This document shows positions 1 through 6,395 of a stretch of 6,522 nt of DNA, one piece after another. Source of the DNA: a bacterium (GTDB taxonomy: Bacteria > Latescibacterota > UBA2968); the NCBI GenBank assembly GCA_027296045.1, contig JAPUJS010000603.1:1-6522 (forward strand). Direction: 5' to 3'. A program made the position numbers and the translations under genes. The notes under the pieces are model-generated. The model saw nothing but the letters and a program-made list of their open reading frames with translations. It had not been told where the DNA came from and searched no databases. The first letter of the stretch is position 1. Each line of letters opens with the position of its first letter.

Positions 1-232
1 GGAGGGCCGGGAAGGGGCCTTCGCCTCTGGGGATGCTCAGGTAGCCGAAGAGGCGATAGGGGCCGATGCCGGTGAAGCGCACGGTGTAGGCGGTGCAGAA
101 TTCAGTGGATCGGAGGGGCAGTTCCGCTTCTTCGGCAGCAATCGGCAGGGCATCCCGTTCGGCGCAAACCCGATCCCAGTAGACGTCGAAGTCATCGGGG
201 CGGATGGTGGTCGGTTGGAAGAGATCGGGCAT
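1..232 (-). CDS. Acetyl xylan esterase-like protein (CE7/AXE1), N-terminal part only
   Basis: This is the first 77 codons of a gene that continues beyond the left edge of the window. My translation begins MPDLFQPTTIRPDDFDVYWD and runs to a segment reading LFGYLSIPRGEGPFPAL. It resembles the start of the next gene upstream (246-1172): both have RPDDFD followed by an aromatic and WD near the N-terminus, a charged helix, then LRST, and a strand leading to a 'gyl.iP' turn that precedes the first alpha/beta-hydrolase strand. This pattern fits the acetyl xylan esterase/cephalosporin-C deacetylase family. The catalytic Ser, Asp and His lie outside the window, so activity cannot be confirmed. The ATG at 232 is preceded by GGAG six nt upstream (complement of 239-242). 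The upstream esterase stops only 13 bp away, so the two are almost surely co-transcribed. There is no signal peptide, which suggests a cytoplasmic enzyme. It looks like a diverged tandem paralogue rather than a recent copy. Confidence 0.85.
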   Translation of the reverse strand, partial: MPDLFQPTTIRPDDFDVYWDRVCAERDALPIAAEEAELPLRSTEFCTAYTVRFTGIGPYRLFGYLSIPRGEGPFPAL

Positions 233-245
233 CACAGGCTCCGTT

Positions 246-1172
246 TCAGGACTTGAGGTGTTTTTCGAGGAAGGTGTCAATAATAGCGCCGTGTGTAGAC
301 CGACCGGCGTCGTGGCCGCAGCCGTCGTACGGGTAGAGTGTTTTGTCCGTGGAGGCAATGGTTTCGAAGGTGGCGTAGCCGGTTTCGGGCGGACAGATGT
401 TGTCCTGGAGGCCGATGTTGACGATGATGGGGCAAGTGATGCGCGGGCCGAAGTGGATGCCGTCGAAATAGGCGAGGGTGTCACGCACCGCAGGTTCCCG
501 GTTGGGGTAGAGGCGGAGGTAGTCACGGATTTCCTGGTAGGGATAGGTGTGGGTGAGCTGGATGGCGTCCATGAAGCCGCAGAGGTAAGGGGCGCCTGCG
601 GCAGCTGCCCGGATCTTTGGGTGCAGGGCGGCGACGATCAGGGTGAGGGCTCCGCCCTGGCTGGAGCCGGTGACGCCGATGTGTGCAGAGTCGATTTCGT
701 CACGGGTGAGCAGGAAGTCGACGGCCCGCACGGCGTCGATGTAGAAGCCCCGATAGGCGTAGGTATTGCGGTCCACGATGTTGTGGGTGAGCAGGCCGGG
801 ATAGCCGGGGTTGAACTGGGCGTTGCTCCGGAGTTTGCCCCGGGGAGCGGCGAAGAAGGCGGCATACCCTGACTTTGCGGAGGCCTTCGGAATCGAAGGG
901 TCGGAGTTGTAGCCGGGCACGTGCAGGATGGTGGGCAGGGGGTCCGGTCGTTCTGTGGGGAGGCAGTACCATCCGGCGATGGGAATGCCGTCCAGGCTGT
1001 CGTAGTGGACTTCGTAGACGTCGACTTCGGGCGTGGAACGCAGGGCAAGGCGCTCCACCGTGGCGTTCAAAGGGATGCGGCCTGCCTGGTCCAGGAGGTC
1101 GTCCCAGAAGGCGTCGAAATCGTCGGGACGGACCATGCAGGTCTGGTAGGTTGAAGGATCGGGTCTGGGCAT
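246..1172 (-). CDS. Acetyl xylan esterase / cephalosporin-C deacetylase family (CE7, AXE1)
   Basis: The 308-residue protein is an alpha/beta-hydrolase close to the usual family length of about 320. Visible family features are the N-terminal RPDDFDAFWDD segment (15-25), DGIPIAGWYCLP (61-72), the HVPGYN turn (84-89), the RGFYIDAVRAVDFL helix (141-154), the nucleophile elbow GSSQGG with Ser171 (169-174), the acid loop LQDNICPP with Asp257, and GCGH with His287. The spacing matches the Ser-Asp-His triad of known CE7 enzymes. These enzymes take O-acetyl groups off short acetylated xylo-oligosaccharides and often also cephalosporin C. Bacterial members are typically cytoplasmic hexamers, and no signal peptide is seen here. 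The ATG at 1172 has AAGGAA five nt upstream (complement of 1178-1183). It lies 82 bp after the transglutaminase-like gene and 13 bp before a second esterase. The true substrate may be another acetylated sugar; the fold and triad are firm. Confidence 0.93.
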   Translation of the reverse strand: MPRPDPSTYQTCMVRPDDFDAFWDDLLDQAGRIPLNATVERLALRSTPEVDVYEVHYDSLDGIPIAGWYCLPTERPDPLPTILHVPGYNSDPSIPKASAKSGYAAFFAAPRGKLRSNAQFNPGYPGLLTHNIVDRNTYAYRGFYIDAVRAVDFLLTRDEIDSAHIGVTGSSQGGALTLIVAALHPKIRAAAAGAPYLCGFMDAIQLTHTYPYQEIRDYLRLYPNREPAVRDTLAYFDGIHFGPRITCPIIVNIGLQDNICPPETGYATFETIASTDKTLYPYDGCGHDAGRSTHGAIIDTFLEKHLKS

Positions 1173-1177
1173 TGGAA

Positions 1178-1183
1178 TTCCTT
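1178..1183 (-). promoter_or_regulatory. Ribosome binding site of the complete esterase gene
   Basis: On the minus strand AAGGAA ends five nt before the ATG at 1172. It supports that start over the internal methionine 13 codons downstream. The 82-bp spacer behind it (1173-1254) shows no convincing promoter or terminator, so the esterases may be read from the transglutaminase-like gene's transcript. Confidence 0.6.
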
Positions 1184-1254
1184 GAGACAGATTGGGGTTC
1201 AGGATTGTATGAATTCAGTATCAGAAAGCGTATGTTAGCGGCTTTACACGCTCT

Positions 1255-3156
1255 CTAAACATGGACCTCTAACCAACTGATGCCTCCTTTTCTGCCGAAG
1301 GCGTTTACAGGGCGCACTTCCAGGCGGTTTTCGCCTTTTTGGACGGTCCAGTCGAAGGCGGCGTTTTGAGATGTCCAGTCTTTCTCGTTGACCCGAATTT
1401 CGAAGCCTTTGAGGTTGGGAGTTTCGGTGTCCAGGAGGACGTGGAGACGGTTGGGCGTCTCGCCTTGCGAGAGGTGGATTTTGGCGCGGTTGACAGTCCA
1501 GTAGAGGTCGGCAGGACGGTCGGTGTGGTGCGAGAACCAGGGCAGGGGATCGGTTTTGTCATCTTGCCAGAAGAGGTAGCCGTCGTAGTGGTAGGAGCCT
1601 TTGCCGTGTTCGGGTTCGCCAGGTTCCATGGTGGCGAGTTCGTCGTTGCGCAGGGAGATCATGAAGCGTTCGAAGAGGCGGAGGCGTTTGGCGACTTCGT
1701 AGCGACCGTCAGTGGCGGGCGGGGGCTGCGGGACGATGGTGACGTCACCGTAGTTTTCGTTGACCCAGGCTTCGTGGCATTCGAGGGCGCTTAAGGGATT
1801 GCCGTTGCGTTCGAAGTGGTAGGTGAATTTGGTTTCGTCGTTGTTGTCGCCACCCACGTCCATGGCGACCCATTTGTTGTGTTCGCCCGACCAGACTTCG
1901 TTGATGCAGTGCGAGCGCATGATCTGGGTGCGAGCGACCAGGCCCAATGCGGCGCTGCACTGAGACATGACAGTGGCGTAGTGGGTGCACATGCCGAGGC
2001 TGAGCTTGCGGGAGGTGAGTTCGAGGATGAGGGCGGCGTCCCAGGGTGGACAGAAGTCAATGTCGCCCATGTCCCAGCCGTCTTCCCACTGTTCGCGAAC
2101 CCACTGGCGCAAGTGGAGGAAAGTGTCGAATTCGGATTGGGCATTTCGGACGACGTCGTTTAACTTCCAGCGGTCTCTCAGGAGCTTGCCGCGTTTTTCG
2201 TCGACAGACATGTAGGCGAATCGGTAAGGACTTCGGAGCAGGTCCGGGTTGTCCGCCTCAGTGAGCTGGGCCGTGGTTTCCTGGATTATGTCGAGCTGGA
2301 CTGTGAGATGAATGGCTTCCAAGACAGGTGTGACAGAAGGGCGAGAGGTTTGTAAGACTGCTCGCCACTGGACAAAGCGGACCTTTGGGTCTGGCGTGAG
2401 TTCGCCTTCTGCGGGTTGCCAGGCATTCCAGAGGGACGGATCGTAAGTCGGTGACGGGCCGCCGCGCCAGAAGAGGGCGATGCTGGTTCCTGAAGGCGTT
2501 TCAGACCGGGTTTCGAATTGCAGGGTGTGCAGGTGACCGTGGGGGGCAATTCCGCCTTCGAGTGCCAGAGTGTCTACGGGTTCGGAACAACATTCGGCCG
2601 ATTCGGGGTGTTGATCCAGATAGAGGCGGACCATGTATTCGCCGTCGGCGCCGTTGTTGACGCCCAGGTCTTCGGAGCGCCAGGTGTGACCGCCATCTTC
2701 GCTGATGGCACTGCGGTCGGGTTGGCGGCCGTTTTCGATGAGCAGGGTCCAGCGAGCATCGCCTACGGCCTGGAAGACACCTTCGTTTTCGCCTGTTCGG
2801 AGGTGTTCGACCGGAATGGCTACGGGGGTCCACCTGTCTTCCCAGTAGGGACGGTCCTTGCGCCATTGGATGCGTGTGGGATGGCCGTTGATGAGGATAT
2901 CCAGTTCGCCGTTTTCCTGTTCGCAGTCCAGGTAGGGACAGAGCCGAGCGCGGTTGGTGTCGAGGGTCTGGATGAGGAATGTCTTTTGGGCCTGGCGTAG
3001 TCCGGCGATGAGTTCGCGATCGCGGTCGTTGCAGCGTCCGATTTCGTCTGCAAAGGTGATTCCTCGACGAAGACGGATGCTGTCGTTGTTGCAGGTGATG
3101 TCTTTGCCGGTACACTGAGAAAACGTGGTATCCCAGGTCTTTTGCATTCTGATCAT
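1255..3156 (-). CDS. Large transglutaminase-like domain protein with N-terminal beta-rich region
   Basis: This 633-residue protein carries a papain-like transglutaminase core at about 340-470. Cys390 lies in LGMCTHYATV and is followed by LGLVART. His416 lies in RSHCINEVW and Asp433 in WVAMDVGG. Together they form the expected Cys-His-Asp order of the bacterial transglutaminase-like superfamily, whose members may act as peptidases, amidases or crosslinkers. The region before the core looks beta-rich. It includes one exact Asp-box, SEDGGHTW (152-159), a motif found in sialidase-type propellers, and a strand pair around FVQWRAVLQTSRPSVTPVLEAI positions 261-282. The tail (about 550-633) looks like a further beta-sandwich. 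There is no signal peptide or membrane segment, and there are 12 cysteines, which suggests a cytoplasmic protein. The ATG at 3156 has AGGAGG five nt upstream. The substrate is unknown. Its neighbours are carbohydrate genes, so action on a glycopeptide is possible but unproven. Confidence 0.85.
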   Translation of the reverse strand: MIRMQKTWDTTFSQCTGKDITCNNDSIRLRRGITFADEIGRCNDRDRELIAGLRQAQKTFLIQTLDTNRARLCPYLDCEQENGELDILINGHPTRIQWRKDRPYWEDRWTPVAIPVEHLRTGENEGVFQAVGDARWTLLIENGRQPDRSAISEDGGHTWRSEDLGVNNGADGEYMVRLYLDQHPESAECCSEPVDTLALEGGIAPHGHLHTLQFETRSETPSGTSIALFWRGGPSPTYDPSLWNAWQPAEGELTPDPKVRFVQWRAVLQTSRPSVTPVLEAIHLTVQLDIIQETTAQLTEADNPDLLRSPYRFAYMSVDEKRGKLLRDRWKLNDVVRNAQSEFDTFLHLRQWVREQWEDGWDMGDIDFCPPWDAALILELTSRKLSLGMCTHYATVMSQCSAALGLVARTQIMRSHCINEVWSGEHNKWVAMDVGGDNNDETKFTYHFERNGNPLSALECHEAWVNENYGDVTIVPQPPPATDGRYEVAKRLRLFERFMISLRNDELATMEPGEPEHGKGSYHYDGYLFWQDDKTDPLPWFSHHTDRPADLYWTVNRAKIHLSQGETPNRLHVLLDTETPNLKGFEIRVNEKDWTSQNAAFDWTVQKGENRLEVRPVNAFGRKGGISWLEVHV

Positions 3157-3161
3157 GGAGG

Positions 3162-3167
3162 CCTCCT
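3162..3167 (-). promoter_or_regulatory. Strong Shine-Dalgarno of the transglutaminase-like gene
   Basis: The minus strand reads AGGAGG and then CCTCC directly before the ATG at 3156, a near-ideal spacing of five nt. This selects the first ATG over the second one three codons later. The SD overlaps a 10-bp perfect palindrome, GGAGGCCTCC (3157-3166), which is short enough to be chance. Confidence 0.7.
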
Positions 3168-3177
3168 GATTTTTAAC

Positions 3178-3205
3178 AAAATAGGGATTTCTCTGGGTGC
3201 ATCAA
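3178..3205 (-). promoter_or_regulatory. Possible sigma70-type promoter for the transglutaminase-like gene
   Basis: On the minus strand TTGATG (complement of 3200-3205, four of six matches to TTGACA) is followed 16 bp later by TATTTT (complement of 3178-3183, four of six matches to TATAAT). Transcription would begin just ahead of the AGGAGG, leaving a leader of about 15-20 nt. It sits in the most AT-rich part of the spacer between xylulokinase and this gene. The match is weak and could be chance; read-through from xylulokinase is the alternative. Confidence 0.25.
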
Positions 3206-3381
3206 CTAAATTTATGGCCGAATAATTGGCGATCTCCGGCGATTTCGATGAGCTGTTCGGGGTAGGTGAGTTCCAAAAAGCCTTTGTAGCTTTTCCAGCG
3301 CTGGTCCTGTGACAGGCGGGTGTAGAGGGGTTTCGTGTTTTTCGAGCCCTTGATGTTTTTGTGTTCTTTTTTACCTTCCCG
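3202..3381 (-). pseudogene. Start-less coding-like frame, possible gene remnant
   Basis: Most of the spacer between xylulokinase and the transglutaminase-like gene is one open frame of 59 codons ending in TGA at 3202. It reads, in part, LYTRLSQDQRWKSYKGFLEL and then TYPEQLIEIAGDRQLFGHKF. The part from about 3215 to 3330 has C/G-rich third positions like the real genes, with realistic residue composition including aromatic pairs and an amphipathic helix. The frame has no ATG, GTG or well-placed TTG, and it is closed upstream by a TGA inside the end of xylulokinase (3382-3384). It is therefore best read as the 3' end of a lost gene, left behind by a deletion. Alternatives are chance, translation from a rare CTG codon, or a +1 shift at the xylulokinase stop. 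I do not recognise the family. Confidence 0.3.
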
Positions 3382-4945
3382 TCACTTCTTTTTCACATGT
3401 GGCGTACTTTTCAATCAGTTTGTCGTAGATTTTTTGGGTTTTGGGAACGGGTGTGATTTTCGAATTGGGAACGGGTTCGGCCAAACCTGATACCAGGGCT
3501 TCCCAGGTGGGGTTTTCGCCGGTTTCGAGCAGGAAGCCGTGGGCAGCCCGGATGGCGGCACCCAGGGCGGCGCTGTTGGTGACTTCGAAGCGGTGGACGG
3601 GGCAGTTCTGGACGTCGGCCATGATTTGGAGGATGTCGGCGTTTTCAGATGCTCCGCCGGTGGTGTAAATGGCAGAGGGGGAGACGTTCATCCATTCGGA
3701 GTGAATGCGCATGGAGGTCATCTGGGCTTCGACCACGGCCCGACAGTTGCCGGGGGCATCCGATTCGTCCAGGTCGAAGCGGCGGACGCCGGGGTCGAGG
3801 ATGTTGGGGACGATTTCGGGTTCGAAGTAAGGGAGCATGATTTTGCCGTCGTTGCCGGGCACGGTGGACTGGAGGGCGTTGGAGAAGCCGTCCCAGTTGA
3901 GGTTGTAAGCATCGCGGATCTGTTCCCTGGCAAGCGAGCCGTTTTTGAAACAGATGAGGGTCATGTAACCACCGGTGGGAGAGACAAAGACGTGGCCCTC
4001 GCCGTGGGGATCGGTGCGGCATTGTTTCATGGTGCCGAAATAGGTGTCGGAGGTGCCAAGGGAGATGGCGACCATACCTTCGCGGATGAGGCCCAGTCCG
4101 ATGACGCTGCAGGGGTTGTCACCCGACCAGACGAGGGCGCGGGCTTCGGGGTTGAGGGCGTATTTTTGGGTGAAATAGGAACTGACGGGGCCTACGACGG
4201 TCCAGGCAGGGGCCAGTGCGGGGAGGCGGCTGGTCAGGTCGGGGGCTGTAGCGTTCAGGGCGTTGGTGTGCCAATCGCGTGTCTGGATGTCCATGAGGTT
4301 CATGCCGGCACCATCTCCGTGATCGATGGGGGAGATCCGGCCGGCGAGGAGAGAAGCCATAAAGGAGGAGACGAGTCCAATGTGGGCGGTGTTGTTGTAG
4401 GCATCGGGTTCGGTTTTGTAGAATTTTCGGATTTGGGGTCCGGTAAAGCGTTCGAAGGTGGTGGAGCCGGTGGCTTCGGTGGTGGGTTGGAGGCCGCCGA
4501 GGGCGGTGCAGATTTCTTCGCATTCGGTTGTGGTGGAAGAGTCCATCCAAATGGGGGAGGTGGGGCGGGAGAAGATGCCGTCCAGGTTTTCGACGAGGGT
4601 TTGGGATGGGTTGAGATTGGAGATGATTTGAGGGGCTTTGTTGGTGAGGTAGACGGAGCCGTGTTGTTGACCGGATCCGGAGACGGCGAGAATCTCTGCG
4701 AGGGGAACGCTGTCGGAGCGCATTTGATCGAAGAGGAGGTCCAGGGCTTCGGCCCACATCAGGGGAGGGGTGTGGACGAGTTTGGGGTCGGGGTTGGATA
4801 AAACGCCGTTTTGGGTAGTGTAATGAGGGAAGGCTTGGTCGTAGTTTATGGAGGTCTCGTAGACGACTTTCTGGATATCGAGATCGATAAGGATGGCGCT
4901 GAGGCTTTGGGTGCTGGAGTCCAGGCCGAGGAAGTATTGGGCCAT
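3371..4945 (-). CDS. xylB: Xylulokinase, FGGY family, animal XYLB-like type
   Basis: The 524-residue protein should phosphorylate D-xylulose with ATP to D-xylulose 5-phosphate, feeding the pentose phosphate pathway in the cytoplasm. The N-terminal FGGY domain shows the phosphate-binding LGLDSSTQS (6-14), SGSGQQHGS (89-97), SPIWMDSST (130-138), FERFTG (164-169) and SPIDHGDGAGMNL (205-217). The C-terminal domain has SGDNP (274-278), ISLGTSD (294-300), CFKNGS (332-337) and TTGGASEN (428-435). From memory of human XYLB, its substrate residues His99, Arg170, Asp280 and Asn281 correspond to His95, Arg166, Asp276 and Asn277 here at a constant offset of four, and an ATP-site Trp to Trp351. Long stretches read like the animal enzyme rather than the E. 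coli XylB type. The ATG at 4945 has AAAGGAA five nt upstream. It lies 33 bp after the M24 peptidase, so they probably share a transcript. Confidence 0.92.
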   Translation of the reverse strand: MAQYFLGLDSSTQSLSAILIDLDIQKVVYETSINYDQAFPHYTTQNGVLSNPDPKLVHTPPLMWAEALDLLFDQMRSDSVPLAEILAVSGSGQQHGSVYLTNKAPQIISNLNPSQTLVENLDGIFSRPTSPIWMDSSTTTECEEICTALGGLQPTTEATGSTTFERFTGPQIRKFYKTEPDAYNNTAHIGLVSSFMASLLAGRISPIDHGDGAGMNLMDIQTRDWHTNALNATAPDLTSRLPALAPAWTVVGPVSSYFTQKYALNPEARALVWSGDNPCSVIGLGLIREGMVAISLGTSDTYFGTMKQCRTDPHGEGHVFVSPTGGYMTLICFKNGSLAREQIRDAYNLNWDGFSNALQSTVPGNDGKIMLPYFEPEIVPNILDPGVRRFDLDESDAPGNCRAVVEAQMTSMRIHSEWMNVSPSAIYTTGGASENADILQIMADVQNCPVHRFEVTNSAALGAAIRAAHGFLLETGENPTWEALVSGLAEPVPNSKITPVPKTQKIYDKLIEKYATCEKEVTGR

Positions 4946-4950
4946 GGTTG

Positions 4951-4957
4951 TTCCTTT
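4951..4957 (-). promoter_or_regulatory. xylB: Ribosome binding site of xylulokinase
   Basis: The minus strand has AAAGGAA ending five nt before the ATG at 4945. The whole spacer to the upstream stop codon is 33 bp and leaves no room for an independent promoter outside the end of the peptidase gene. Confidence 0.6.
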
Positions 4958-4978
4958 CTGTGGTGATCGTGATCTCGC

Positions 4979-6055
4979 CTATACCGGTATAATTTGCGCT
5001 TCCAGATCCTTAGGCGTTTGGGTGAGGACTTCGACGCCTGCTTCGCGGACGATGATGAGGTCTTCGATGCGGATGCCGCCCCAGTCGGGGAGGTAGATGC
5101 CGGGTTCGATGGTGATGGCCATGCCGATTTTTAAAGGGGTGCCGGGAGAGGTGGTGGCCAGTTTGGGGGCTTCATGGATGGCCAGGCCGACGCCGTGGCC
5201 GAGGCCATGGCCAAAGAAGTCGCCGTAGCCAGCTTCTTCGATGACGCTTCGGGAAAGGGCGTCGGCTTCGACGTCGGTCATGCCGGGGCGGATGCCGTCG
5301 AGGGCGGCCTGATTGGCGTTGAGGACCAGTTGGTAGAGTTCGCGAAATTTGTCGTCGGGCTGGCCCAGGACGAGGGTGCGGGTCATGTCGGCGTGGTAGC
5401 CGTCGATGAGGGCACCCATGTCGATGACGATGGGGACGCCTTCGGGGATGGGGGTGTCAGAGGGTTTGGCGTGGGGTTTGGCACCGGCAAGGCCTGCGGC
5501 GACGATGATGTCGAAAGCGGGGACTCGGCCGTCGATTGTGTGGAGGGCGGTTTTGAAGGCCCAGACGAGATCTTTTTCGGTGGTGCCCGGGCGAAGGCCA
5601 TCGGTGGCCTGGGCGAAGGCTCTGTCGGTGATGTGGACGGCGTGTTTGAGGGTTTCGATTTCGGAGACGGATTTGACGGTGCGGAGATCTTCTACCCGGC
5701 TGGTGGTGGGGATCCATTCGACATTTGGGGCGGTCTGTTTCCAGGATTCGAGTTCGGTGAAGGTGAGGTGGTGGGCTTCGAAGCCGACGCGTTGGGCACC
5801 CATTTGGGCCAATAAATCGGGGAGATGTTTGGTGAATTCGTAGCCGACTTCGGCCAGGTCAAAGTTGCGGGCTTCCTGCTTGACCTGGGTGTAGTAGCGG
5901 AAATCGGTGGCCAGGAGGGCGTGGTCCTTGGAGATGAGCAGGAAGCCGGCCGAGCCGGTGAAGCCGCTGAGGTAGCGGCGGTTTTCGGGCTGGGAGATGA
6001 CGATGGCGTCGAGGTCTTTGAGGGATTCTCGAAGGTAGGTGAGGCGTTGGGTCAT
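4979..6055 (-). CDS. M24B metallopeptidase: Xaa-Pro aminopeptidase/dipeptidase
   Basis: The 358-residue protein has the two-domain creatinase/prolidase layout: an N-terminal domain with the hallmark NRRYLSGFTGSAG (25-37) and TDFRY (50-54), and a C-terminal pita-bread domain. The five dinuclear metal ligands are visible as Asp212 (VIDMG), Asp223 (HADMTRT), His287 (GHGVGLAIHE), Glu317 (IEPGIY) and Glu331 (IEDLI); His294 is the second active-site histidine. Spacings match known prolidases. Such enzymes release the residue before a proline in peptides or dipeptides; overall it resembles the Bacillus YqhT/PapA type. I place the start at the ATG at 6055, where AGGAG lies seven nt upstream and the protein begins MTQRLTYLRESL. 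The frame stays open to an ATG at 6187, but those 44 extra residues are unlike the family and would span a candidate promoter. Choice between aminopeptidase P and dipeptidase cannot be made from sequence alone. Confidence 0.93.
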   Translation of the reverse strand: MTQRLTYLRESLKDLDAIVISQPENRRYLSGFTGSAGFLLISKDHALLATDFRYYTQVKQEARNFDLAEVGYEFTKHLPDLLAQMGAQRVGFEAHHLTFTELESWKQTAPNVEWIPTTSRVEDLRTVKSVSEIETLKHAVHITDRAFAQATDGLRPGTTEKDLVWAFKTALHTIDGRVPAFDIIVAAGLAGAKPHAKPSDTPIPEGVPIVIDMGALIDGYHADMTRTLVLGQPDDKFRELYQLVLNANQAALDGIRPGMTDVEADALSRSVIEEAGYGDFFGHGLGHGVGLAIHEAPKLATTSPGTPLKIGMAITIEPGIYLPDWGGIRIEDLIIVREAGVEVLTQTPKDLEAQIIPV

Positions 6056-6062
6056 AGGGTTG

Positions 6063-6067
6063 CTCCT
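6063..6067 (-). promoter_or_regulatory. Ribosome binding site fixing the M24 peptidase start
   Basis: The minus strand reads AGGAG and then seven nt before the ATG at 6055. This is the main reason to prefer this start to the ATG 44 codons upstream, which has no comparable purine-rich site. Confidence 0.65.
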
Positions 6068-6119
6068 GAATGGAAAGACTCCGGACCGAAGGGTATGATA
6101 GGACGGCCCAATCGTTTTC

Positions 6120-6148
6120 ATTTTATATTTTTTTGGAAGGGGTTTGAA
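6120..6148 (-). promoter_or_regulatory. Candidate sigma70-type promoter of the peptidase-xylulokinase unit
   Basis: On the minus strand TTCAAA (complement of 6143-6148, four of six matches to TTGACA) is followed by exactly 17 bp and then TAAAAT (complement of 6120-6125, five of six matches to TATAAT). The spacer includes a run of seven A residues. Transcription would start near 6112, giving a leader of roughly 55 nt to the ATG at 6055. The position directly upstream of the first gene in the run, with good spacing, makes it the best promoter candidate in the window. Confidence 0.42.
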
Positions 6149-6246
6149 CGGGGCTTCTATGGTAGGAAATGTTGGGGGAGATGTCAATCGTGTTGGAGAG
6201 GTGTTGTCGGGATCAAGAGCGGAAGGAAGCGCCGGATTTGGCTTTT

Positions 6247-6275
6247 TTGCAACTGGTGGTGCCCACCAGCCGCAA
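6247..6275. repeat. Inverted repeat able to form a hairpin
   Basis: CTGGTGG (6253-6259) and CCACCAG (6263-6269) are perfect complements around the three-base loop TGC. Outside them TTGC (6247-6250) and GCAA (6272-6275) also pair, across a two-by-two internal loop of AA and CC. The total is 11 base pairs. No T-run follows the stem on either strand, so it does not look like a standard intrinsic terminator. Confidence 0.55.
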
Positions 6276-6320
6276 TGATGCTTGTGCCGGGCGCTTTGTT
6301 TTGTGGTTTAGACCTGGCCG

Positions 6321-6331
6321 AATAGATATTT
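6321..6331 (+). repeat. 11-bp direct repeat, copy 1
   Basis: AATAGATATTT occurs here and again, identically, at 6444-6454, on either side of the 22-bp palindrome at 6396-6417. In AT-rich DNA such a repeat may be chance. Confidence 0.35.
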
Positions 6332-6395
6332 GTGGTTCATCCGGGATTTTGGCGGGTACTTTGATAAGAGACAGAATAATACCCACTTGAGACCG

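Noticed and set aside
204..872. A 222-codon plus-strand frame opposite the esterase
   Set aside because: Same shadow effect; low-complexity G/V/E/D composition and no family resemblance, while the opposite strand has a complete catalytic triad.
1209..1254. Possible hairpin or terminator between the transglutaminase-like gene and the esterase
   Set aside because: Only five contiguous pairs (AGCGT/ACGCT) with a large loop and no T-run in the direction of transcription.
3310..3350. Possible terminator after xylulokinase
   Set aside because: The short GGG/CCC and TCG/CGA pairings are interrupted and no T-run follows on the minus strand.
3539..4801. A 420-codon open frame on the plus strand opposite xylulokinase
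   Set aside because: Its translation is glycine/valine/aspartate-rich with no recognisable motif, as expected from the complement of a gene with GC-rich third positions; the minus-strand kinase is unambiguous.
4980..4991. 12-bp perfect palindrome TATACCGGTATA over the peptidase stop codon
   Set aside because: One or two 12-bp palindromes are expected by chance in a window this size, and most of it is coding sequence (the last codons before the stop).
5174..5815. A 213-codon plus-strand frame opposite the M24 peptidase
   Set aside because: Glycine/phenylalanine/aspartate-rich antisense shadow of a gene with all five metal ligands on the other strand.
6169..6390. A 73-codon plus-strand frame in the upstream region
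   Set aside because: The AGGA before its ATG is too close to act as a good ribosome binding site, no family is recognisable, and it contains the 6247-6275 hairpin. It could be a small gene, but nothing supports it beyond being open.
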